8,237 nucleotides of DNA from Chloroflexota bacterium (GTDB lineage Bacteria; Chloroflexota; Dehalococcoidia; UBA2979): positions 1 to 8,237 of the forward strand of contig VYDC01000129.1 in assembly GCA_009843585.1 (NCBI GenBank). The letters run 5' to 3'. The stretch's first letter is position 1. Each line of letters opens with the position of its first letter. The notes beneath the pieces were generated by a model. The model was not told the origin of the DNA, searched no databases, and saw only the letters and a list, made by a program, of their open reading frames with translations. Positions 1 through 5,496 of the stretch are shown here, piece by piece. The position numbers and the translations under genes were made by a program.

Positions 1-900
1 GGGCTGGGACGCGGGCTCGAGGCGCTGATCCCCGTCGCGCCGGGCGAGGCCGATCCCAGGCTCCCCGTCCGCGAGGTCGCGGTCGATCGCATTGCGCCGA
101 ACCCGCAGCAGCCCCGTACCGAGATGGACCCCGCAGCGCTCGCCGAGCTCATCGACTCCGTGCGAGAGCACGGCGTGATTCAGCCGCTCGTGGTCTCGGA
201 GCTCGGCCGCTCCGAGTTCGACGACGAGGAGTTCGCCGAGGAGCCGCGCTACCAGCTGATCGCGGGTGAGCGGAGGCTGCGGGCGGCGAGGGCGGCTGGT
301 CTCGAGCGGGTCTCGGTCGTGGTGCGCCAGAGCACCCCCCAGGAGCTGCTCGAGCTCGCCATCGTCGAGAACGTGCAGCGCGCCGACCTCAGCCCGCTCG
401 AGGAGGCGGTCGCCTACCAGCGTCTGGTGGAGGACTTCGGGCTGACGCAGCAGGAGGTCGCGACGCGCGTCGGCCGCTCGCGCACGGCGGTCGCGAACGC
501 GATCCGGCTGGTCGAGCTCCCCGACGCGGTCCGGCGCGCGCTGGCGCGAGGCGAGATTACGGCGGGCCACGCGCGCGCCATCCTGGGGCTCGCGGGCGAC
601 GACGCACGCATCGCCGCGTGCCGCCGCGTGGTCTCCGAGGGGATGAACGTGCGCCAGACGGAGAGCATGGTTCGTGCGGCCGTGGCCCCGCCGCCGGTCG
701 GGGTCCGCCCGGCCCGCGCTGCCTCGATGGCCGACGAGCAGTCGATGGCCGTGGTGGCCGCGCTCGAGAGGGCGCTCGGCACGCGCGTCCGTCTGCGCCG
801 CGGCCGCCGGGGGCGGGGATCGCTCACGATCCACTTCTACAGCGATGAGGAGCTTGAGGACGTGCTGGGACGGCTGCTGGACGGGGAGGAGATCCGATGA
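1..900 (+). CDS. parB: ParB chromosome-partitioning protein, 5' end missing
   Basis: ParB binds parS sites near the origin, loads and slides on DNA as a CTP-dependent clamp, and works with ParA in chromosome segregation. The frame is open from base 1; the first residues (GLGRGLEALI) match the usual ParB N terminus, so only a few codons lie outside the window and the internal ATG at 124 is not the start. Seen residues (numbered from base 1): the PNPQQPR segment at 33-39, the CTP-binding GERRLRA box at 89-95, ENVQRADLSPLEEA at 123-136, a helix-turn-helix at about 148-170 (LTQQEVATRVGRSRTAV), GHARAIL at 189-195, and a short C-terminal dimerisation segment at about 274-292. An acidic insert (rich in D/E, about residues 68-82) precedes the GERR box. 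The end overlaps the next gene by ATGA. parA is expected just upstream but is not visible. Identification is secure; no parS was seen in the window. Confidence 0.95.
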   Translation, partial: GLGRGLEALIPVAPGEADPRLPVREVAVDRIAPNPQQPRTEMDPAALAELIDSVREHGVIQPLVVSELGRSEFDDEEFAEEPRYQLIAGERRLRAARAAGLERVSVVVRQSTPQELLELAIVENVQRADLSPLEEAVAYQRLVEDFGLTQQEVATRVGRSRTAVANAIRLVELPDAVRRALARGEITAGHARAILGLAGDDARIAACRRVVSEGMNVRQTESMVRAAVAPPPVGVRPARAASMADEQSMAVVAALERALGTRVRLRRGRRGRGSLTIHFYSDEELEDVLGRLLDGEEIR

Positions 901-1370
901 GCGTGGCCGAACGCCTCCGCGAGCTCGGGGTGCCGCTGGGCGCCCCCGCGCGCGCTCTCGCCCTCTACCGTCCCGCTCTCGCCTGGGGCGAGTGGGTGCT
1001 GGTCTCCGGCCAGCTGCCGATGCGCGACGGCGCGCTCGTCCACCCGGGTCGCGTGGGGGAGGAAGTCGGCCTCGAGGAGGCGCGCGAGGCGGCCCGGCGG
1101 TGCGCTCTCAACGGTCTCGCCGCCGCCGCGGCGTCGCTCGGTTCGGAGGAGGCGCTCGAGGAACTGCGCGTCCTCCGCACGGCGGGCTACGTCGCCGCGG
1201 CGCCCGGCTTCACGCAGCAGCCGGAGGTGATCGACGGCGCGAGCGGGCTGTTGCGGGAGGCGCTGGGCGAGGAGAACGGGGTCGGCGCCCGCGCGGCGAT
1301 CGGGGTCGCCTCGTTGCCGCGCGGCGCGTGCGTCGAAGTCGAGTTTCTCTTCGCGACACGGGCGGGGTAG
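897..1370 (+). CDS. RidA/YjgF/UK114-family protein
   Basis: This 157-residue protein belongs to the RidA (YjgF/YER057c/UK114) superfamily, trimeric cytosolic proteins; true RidA hydrolyses reactive enamine/imine intermediates made by PLP enzymes. The family signature is visible: VSGQLP at 36-41, and ARAAIGVASLP followed by VEVEF near the C terminus. Arg132 and Glu147 have the same 15-residue spacing as the catalytic Arg105/Glu120 of E. coli RidA. It is longer than canonical RidA (about 128 aa), with an N-terminal helix (AERLRELGV), which suits the longer 'YjgF-like group 1' branch rather than RidA itself, so the substrate is unknown. The ATG is fixed by the ATGA overlap with parB and a GGGGAGGAG ribosome-binding site at 883-891, 5 nt upstream. 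Translation is therefore probably coupled to parB, though no functional link between the two is known to me. Confidence 0.9.
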   Translation: MSVAERLRELGVPLGAPARALALYRPALAWGEWVLVSGQLPMRDGALVHPGRVGEEVGLEEAREAARRCALNGLAAAAASLGSEEALEELRVLRTAGYVAAAPGFTQQPEVIDGASGLLREALGEENGVGARAAIGVASLPRGACVEVEFLFATRAG

Positions 1371-1397
1371 GCTCGCGACGGTCGAATCAAGCGGGCA

Positions 1398-1415
1398 GAT
1401 CCGCTCCGGCGGATC
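1398..1415 (+). promoter_or_regulatory. Perfect 7-bp hairpin with 4-nt loop in the dinB leader
   Basis: GATCCGC (1398-1404) and GCGGATC (1409-1415) are perfect reverse complements around a TCCG loop. The hairpin sits in the 62-nt gap between the RidA-family gene and the DinB-family gene, ending 17 nt before the ATG and just before the GGGGGAG ribosome-binding site (1422-1428). No T-run follows, so it is a poor intrinsic terminator; it could be an mRNA-stabilising or translation-modulating structure. A weak -10-like TAGGCT lies at 1368-1373, without a convincing -35. Structure is seen; function is inferred. Confidence 0.4.
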
Positions 1416-1432
1416 GGCCCCGGGGGAGTGGC

Positions 1433-1936
1433 ATGTCGCGCATCGACTTCGTGACGGGTGCTCCGGAGCGCTACATCGGTGAGGTGCGCGCACTCGCAGC
1501 CATCCCCGATCGCCTGCGGGCCGCGCTCGAGGGACATGCCGCCGAGGACCTGCGGCGAGCCCCGTCGGAGGGCGGGTGGTCGCCCGTGCGTGTGCTGGCG
1601 CACCTCCTGAGCTACGCGCGGCACACGGGGGAGTTCATCTACCGCATCGCGTGGATGCAGGAGCCGGTCCTGGTGAGCTGGGACGAGGCGGCAGAGGTGG
1701 AGCGGGAAGGCTGGGAGCGATTGGAAGGTCGCGAGCTACTCGCGCTGATCCGCGCCGAGATAGAAGGCACGGTTGCGCTGCTCTCGGAGACGCCCGACGC
1801 GTCGTGGGGGCGTCCCGGCCTTCATCCACTCGGAGGCCGGCGTTCGCTGCGCCAGCAGGTGCGGACGCACGTCCGCCACCTTGAGGATCACATCGCCCAG
1901 ATCGAAGCGGCACAACGGGCGATGCCAGCTCGATAG
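1433..1936 (+). CDS. DinB-superfamily four-helix protein (DinB/YfiT-like)
   Basis: This 167-residue cytosolic protein has the DinB/YfiT layout: a helical bundle carrying a histidine triad that binds a divalent metal. Visible signatures are an N-terminal helix, a GGWSPVRVLAHL segment with Trp49 and His57, and the C-terminal HLEDH motif with His149 and His153 (H-x3-H); His57, His149 and His153 are the likely metal ligands. Members include thiol-dependent S-transferases (bacillithiol, mycothiol or maleylpyruvate isomerase relatives) and many proteins of unknown activity, so the reaction cannot be named. The ATG at 1433 is chosen because GGGGGAG lies 4 nt upstream and the fold begins soon after; the same frame is open far upstream, but that stretch overlaps parB and the RidA gene in another frame and is Arg-rich nonsense. 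It may be co-transcribed with parB and the RidA gene or use its own promoter. Confidence 0.85.
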   Translation: MSRIDFVTGAPERYIGEVRALAAIPDRLRAALEGHAAEDLRRAPSEGGWSPVRVLAHLLSYARHTGEFIYRIAWMQEPVLVSWDEAAEVEREGWERLEGRELLALIRAEIEGTVALLSETPDASWGRPGLHPLGGRRSLRQQVRTHVRHLEDHIAQIEAAQRAMPAR

Positions 1937-2024
1937 AGGGCCGCTTCGGGTCGATCGCTTCTCAGGACCTCGGTAACCCCCGCCGCGGACTCAGGGGTCA
2001 GCCGCGCTGTTAGCTGTCGGGCTG

Positions 2025-2070
2025 GAGTCGCGGCAGCGCCCCCGGTGCGACCTGCGCACAGCCGCGACTC
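2025..2070. terminator. Candidate bidirectional terminator dyad in the convergent gap
   Basis: The 267 bases from 1937 to 2203 separate two converging genes and hold no supportable gene. The strongest structure is a perfect 10-bp inverted repeat, GAGTCGCGGC at 2025-2034 and GCCGCGACTC at 2061-2070, with a 26-nt loop that can form an inner GCGC/GCGC pairing. No T-tract follows on either strand, so this is not a classical intrinsic terminator, but convergent position plus a strong GC stem makes a role in ending transcription plausible. Confidence 0.35.
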
Positions 2071-2100
2071 GATGGCCTCCGGACCGCGGCTCCCAGCATC

Positions 2101-2162
2101 GTCCGCGGCGAGTAGCGGACACTCCCGGCCCCGCTTCTGGGGCGGACTCGACGGGAATCCCG
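2101..2162. repeat. Cluster of three short GC dyads 3' of the sulfurtransferase gene
   Basis: Three short dyads follow one another: GTCCGC/GCGGAC at 2101-2106 and 2115-2120 (8-nt loop), GCCCC/GGGGC at 2128-2132 and 2139-2143 (6-nt loop), and the palindrome CGGGAATCCCG at 2152-2162. On the minus strand they lie about 40-100 nt beyond the stop of the sulfurtransferase gene, where a transcription terminator for the long minus-strand operon is expected. No T-run is present. In DNA this GC-rich, short dyads also arise by chance, so the functional call is weak. Confidence 0.25.
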
Positions 2163-2203
2163 CGGCTGGCGATGCCCCCGACTTCGCTCGTACGGATGCC
2201 TGG

Positions 2204-3061
2204 CTACCCGCGCTCTACCGGTAGCTCACCCCGCCGCGACCACTCTGCCCAGGAGCCGTCGTAGTTGCGTGCCCCCTCGAACCCCAGCAGTTCGTGCATC
2301 ACGAACCAGCTCGCCGCCGATCGAACGCCGCCGCCGCAGTAGGGGAAGACCTCGCGAGATCCGTCGACGCCGGCCGCGGCGTAGAGCGACCTGAGCTGCT
2401 CGCGCGGCAGGAACCGGCCGTCCCCATCGACCAGCATCTCCCAGTTCATGTGGATCGACCCGGGGACGCGGCCGGAGCGGGGCGCCGGCTGCGCCCCGGT
2501 CGCCTCCCCCACGTGCTCCTGAGTCGTGCGGCAGTCGAGGACCTGCCCCGGGGTCTTCCCCGCTCGTCCCTCCACCACCTCGAGCACCTGCTCGTAGCTC
2601 GCGAGCAGCGAGTCGTCGGGCTCGGGGAGCTCGACGCTCGCGGGCCTCGGAACGACGCGCTCGGTGGTGGTCGGCAGCCCTGCTCGCGCGAGCGCCGGGA
2701 GCGCGGCCTCGGCGACGTGGGCATCGGGCCACCGGAAGTAACGCAGTACCCAGTAGGCGCGGGACGGCCAGGCGGAGGGCGCGCCGGCGTAGAGCACGAC
2801 GCGCGCGCCCTTCGCGACCCCGAGCCGCCCGAGCGTCGCCGCCATCTGGGCTCGCCCGGGTACCAGCGCGCGGATTCCGTCGCGCTCCGCCGTGAAGTCG
2901 TCGTAGCCGTGCGCGTAGACCGCGCCCGGGAGGTGCGCCTGGTCGTACTCGTCGCGGCTGTTCGTGACGTGTATCAGGACGAGCCCCGGGTCGCCTAGAT
3001 GCGCGCCGAGCCAGCCGGCGTCGACGACCGGGCCCGGAGCCGTGCGCCTGCTCTCCGTCAT
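2204..3061 (-). CDS. sseA: Two-domain rhodanese sulfurtransferase
   Basis: This 285-residue protein is a tandem rhodanese, the thiosulfate/3-mercaptopyruvate sulfurtransferase type that moves sulfane sulfur from a donor to a thiol acceptor through a cysteine persulfide. The N-terminal domain (about 10-130) has the HLPGAVYAHG and RAYWVLRYF segments and lacks a catalytic cysteine. The C-terminal domain (about 150-280) has SGRVPGSIHMNW at 196-207, the active-site loop YCGGGVRSA with Cys242, and the typical NYDGSWAEWSRR ending. The loop CGGGVR is neither the classic CRKGVT (thiosulfate) nor CGSGVT (mercaptopyruvate), so the donor is uncertain. Its ATG overlaps the ricT stop as ATGA, and a GGAGGAGGAG stretch just upstream, within the last ricT codons, serves as ribosome-binding site. 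It is the last gene of the minus-strand run and has no signal peptide, so it acts in the cytosol. Confidence 0.92.
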   Translation of the reverse strand: MTESRRTAPGPVVDAGWLGAHLGDPGLVLIHVTNSRDEYDQAHLPGAVYAHGYDDFTAERDGIRALVPGRAQMAATLGRLGVAKGARVVLYAGAPSAWPSRAYWVLRYFRWPDAHVAEAALPALARAGLPTTTERVVPRPASVELPEPDDSLLASYEQVLEVVEGRAGKTPGQVLDCRTTQEHVGEATGAQPAPRSGRVPGSIHMNWEMLVDGDGRFLPREQLRSLYAAAGVDGSREVFPYCGGGVRSAASWFVMHELLGFEGARNYDGSWAEWSRRGELPVERG

Positions 3062-4338
3062 CCCTCTCCTCCTCCACCCTGCTGGCCGGAGCCGTCGCCG
3101 CCCGCGCCGCGGCGCCGTCCGCGCCCGCCGCGCCGCCCGCGCCGCCTCCGCCTGCGCTCGCCACCGTCGGCGGCCTCGCCTGAGGGCGGGGACCCAGCCC
3201 CGTCGGCCTGCTCCGCGCGATCCGGCGCGCGTGCGCCGCCGCCTTCTTCGGATGCGGCGGCCGAACCGCGGGGCTCCCCCGGCCGGCGCCTGGACGTGCG
3301 TGCCGGCCGTGCGCCGTCGCGCGATCGACCGGCACCGTGCCCCCGCCCGCCGCGGCGTCCCGAGGTGCCCTCTGCGCGGCTGCGCTCCTCGGGCGCTGCG
3401 CGCTCGAGCGGCGACGGTTCCGCCGCAGGCGCCTCGACCGGCGTGAGCCGCGCCAGCAGGGCGTCCCGGAGCGCCTGGTCGCGGCTCTTGAGGGGCGCCT
3501 CAACCTCCTCCTCGAGGTCCGCGGGCCGCACGGCCGTGCCGTACTGCGCGCGCAGTTCGTCGGCGGGGATGTCGATGACCTGGCCGCTCTCCATGCGCAG
3601 ACGTACCAGCTGCGTCAGCGCGTTGACAGAGGTGACGCGCGCGTTCCCGATCGGCGTACTCACGCGCTTGCCGACCCGGGGAAGATCGCCCCGCAGCTCC
3701 CGGTAGGACTCGACCTCGTAGGAGAGGCAGCAGAGCAGGCGCCCGCACACCCCCGAGATCTTCGAGGGGTTGGGCGGAAGATCCTGCTCCTTTGCCATCT
3801 TGATGGAGATGGACGGGAACTCCGTCTGCCAGGTGGCGCAGCAAAGCGCGAGCCCACAGACGCCCAAGCCCCCCATCGCCTTCGCTCGGTCGCGGTCGCC
3901 GACCTGCTCCACACGCACATCGCAGCCCAGGAGCTCCCGGGCCTGCCGCGCGAACCAGGCGTGCTCGATCCGCTCCTTCGCGGCGAAGGTGATCTCGCAG
4001 AAGTCTCCCGCCAGGTCGTACTCGACACTCGCGACGCGCACGCGGGAGTCGGAGCGCGCCGCGAGGGCCTGCGCGCGGCGGTGATCCTCCTCCGCGCGCC
4101 GACGCCCCTCGCGCCAGGAAGAGACGTCCACCTCGGTGGCAAGCCTCTCGATGACCTTGAGCGGGCCCTTGGGGCTCCCGGAGATCACCTGGTCGGGGGC
4201 GATCACCACCCACCCCAGCCGTTCGCCGCGCTCGGTCGAGACGACCACGTAGTCGCCGATCCCGAGCGCGAGCTCGCCCGCGCTGCAGTAGGAGACGGGT
4301 CCGGCCTCGGTGAAGCGTATCCCCGCGATGTCGCTCAT
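3058..4338 (-). CDS. ricT: PSP1-domain protein RicT (YaaT family) with long Arg/Gly-rich tail
   Basis: The first ~275 of 426 residues form the PSP1/YaaT module. In Bacillus subtilis RicT (YaaT) acts with RicA and RicF in an Fe-S-containing complex that affects RNase Y-dependent mRNA processing, sporulation and competence. Family hallmarks are clear: GDYVVVSTERGERLGWV at 28-44, a helical linker at about 75-95, and a cysteine-rich core with Cys161, Cys166, Cys167, Cys198, Cys203 and Cys204 (CGLALCC and CGRLLCC) separated by SIKMAKEQDLPPNPSKISG. From about residue 300 to the end the chain is disordered-looking, rich in Arg, Gly, Ala and Glu, ending in Arg runs and RGG-like repeats; typical relatives stop near 270-300 aa. 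The ATG at 4338 has a GGAGG 13 nt upstream (4352-4356), a rather long spacing. holB lies 24 nt upstream, as in Firmicutes. No ricA or ricF is in the window, so the exact role here is inferred. Confidence 0.93.
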   Translation of the reverse strand: MSDIAGIRFTEAGPVSYCSAGELALGIGDYVVVSTERGERLGWVVIAPDQVISGSPKGPLKVIERLATEVDVSSWREGRRRAEEDHRRAQALAARSDSRVRVASVEYDLAGDFCEITFAAKERIEHAWFARQARELLGCDVRVEQVGDRDRAKAMGGLGVCGLALCCATWQTEFPSISIKMAKEQDLPPNPSKISGVCGRLLCCLSYEVESYRELRGDLPRVGKRVSTPIGNARVTSVNALTQLVRLRMESGQVIDIPADELRAQYGTAVRPADLEEEVEAPLKSRDQALRDALLARLTPVEAPAAEPSPLERAAPEERSRAEGTSGRRGGRGHGAGRSRDGARPARTSRRRPGEPRGSAAASEEGGGARAPDRAEQADGAGSPPSGEAADGGERRRRRRGRRGGRGRRRGAGGDGSGQQGGGGEG

Positions 4339-4362
4339 GTCGTATCCGGCGCCTCCGTCCGC

Positions 4363-5496
4363 CTACGCGAGAGCGGGCTTGGCACCGGCCTCCTCTCCGC
4401 TGGGGGCGTGCCGCGCGGGGAGGTCGAGCATCAGGACCTCCAGGGCGAACTGCGCCACGACGTTTCCGAGCAGGTGCGCGCGGGCGCGCTGGAGCGCTGA
4501 GAGGGCCGACGCGGCTTCGCGCGCCGCCGCGGCGTCGGGACCGGGCTCCGGACCGAGGCCCGAGGCCGCGAGCAGCCGCTCGCGCCACCAGTCCCGCCAG
4601 TGATCGAGCAGCTCGAGCACGCTCGCGCGCTCTCGGCCCCAGCGGCGTGCGAGCGTGTCGGCGTAGTCGAGCCTCTCGGCGCGATCGGCCACAGTCAGCC
4701 GCTCGAGCTCCGAGACGGCGCTCTCGCGGAGCACTGCGTGGGAGGGGTCGGCATGGAGTCGGAGCGCCAGCCCGTAGCGCCCACCGGCCTCCCGGGCCAG
4801 GCGCGCGGCGTCCTCCGCCTCGAGTGAGGCGTGCTGCTCCAGGGCGCGCGCGAGGGTTGCGGGCGGCAGCGGGGCGAGACGGAGCAGCTGACAGCGCGAG
4901 CGAAGCGTGGCCGGTAGCGCCTCGGGGTCGCTCGCGAGCAGCACGAGCAGCGTCTCTCCCGGCGGCTCCTCGAGCGTCTTCAGGAGCGCTTGCGCGGCCT
5001 CGTGCTGGAGGTCATCGGCGCTGTCGACGACGAAGATGCGGCGCGGGGCGGAGAACGGCGCGAGCGCCGCCAGACGCTCCAGGCGGCGCACCTGGCAGAC
5101 GCGGATGCGGGTCGAGCCGTCCTGGGCGTGGTCGCGGTGGTTAGCGCCGGACTCGTCGCAGAGCCCGCCCGTGGAGATCGTCTCTATGTCGGGTGCCGAA
5201 CCGACCTCGACGAGGCGGCAGCTCTGGCACTCCCGGCAGGGCACCTCCCCCGGCTCCTCCGCATCGGCGCCCGCCGCCTCGCAGCAGAGCGCCTGCGCGA
5301 GGCGCCGCGCGAGCGTCGCGCGTCCGACGCCCGAGGGCCCCGCGAAGAGGTGGGCATGGGCGAGCCGCTTCGAGCGGAGCGCGCGGCGCAGCGATGAGAC
5401 GGCCTCCTCCTGCCCGTAGACGCCCCAGCCTCCCCCGTCCGTCACGCCGGGCACAGGGACGCTCCCGGTGCCTGAGGCGCGCGGCCGATCACTCAC
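4363..5496 (-). CDS. holB: DNA polymerase III delta' subunit
   Basis: Delta' is the stator subunit of the clamp loader that places the beta sliding clamp on primed DNA. Over 377 residues one sees the VYGQEEAV start of the AAA+ domain, a P-loop-like GPSGVGRAT at 53-61 in which the usual Lys is Arg, a zinc module with Cys71/72, Cys87, Cys90 and Cys93, the DSADDLQHEAAQALLKTLEEPP segment at 158-179, the arginine-finger SRC at 200-202, and a helical C-terminal domain. The degenerate P-loop and intact SRC fit delta', which need not hydrolyse ATP, rather than DnaX. Between residues 107 and 134 there is a Cys/His/Asp-rich insertion. Two GTG starts are possible, 5505 and 5496; I prefer 5496 because the GGGGGGAG at 5505-5512 is then 8 nt upstream and the protein begins MSDR, whereas the 5505 start would abut it. 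The gene overlaps the lysA end by 8 nt. Confidence 0.93.
   Translation of the reverse strand: MSDRPRASGTGSVPVPGVTDGGGWGVYGQEEAVSSLRRALRSKRLAHAHLFAGPSGVGRATLARRLAQALCCEAAGADAEEPGEVPCRECQSCRLVEVGSAPDIETISTGGLCDESGANHRDHAQDGSTRIRVCQVRRLERLAALAPFSAPRRIFVVDSADDLQHEAAQALLKTLEEPPGETLLVLLASDPEALPATLRSRCQLLRLAPLPPATLARALEQHASLEAEDAARLAREAGGRYGLALRLHADPSHAVLRESAVSELERLTVADRAERLDYADTLARRWGRERASVLELLDHWRDWWRERLLAASGLGPEPGPDAAAAREAASALSALQRARAHLLGNVVAQFALEVLMLDLPARHAPSGEEAGAKPALA

Noticed and set aside
674..1432. Upstream extension of the DinB-family frame
   Set aside because: It overlaps parB and the RidA-family gene in another frame, is Arg/Gly nonsense, and a ribosome-binding site sits right before the ATG at 1433.
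2139..2203. tmRNA-like 5' end (GGGGCGGACTCGACGGGAAT)
   Set aside because: It recalls the start of tmRNA, but only about 65 bases remain before the sulfurtransferase coding region, and no tRNA-like 3' half or tag reading frame is present.
2226..3503. Minus-strand frame overlapping the sulfurtransferase and the ricT tail
   Set aside because: Out-of-frame, extremely Arg-rich translation with no domain; both real genes are well supported.
3337..4500. Long plus-strand open frame opposite ricT
   Set aside because: Antisense shadow of a gene with clear cysteine motifs; no domain or plausible translation signal.
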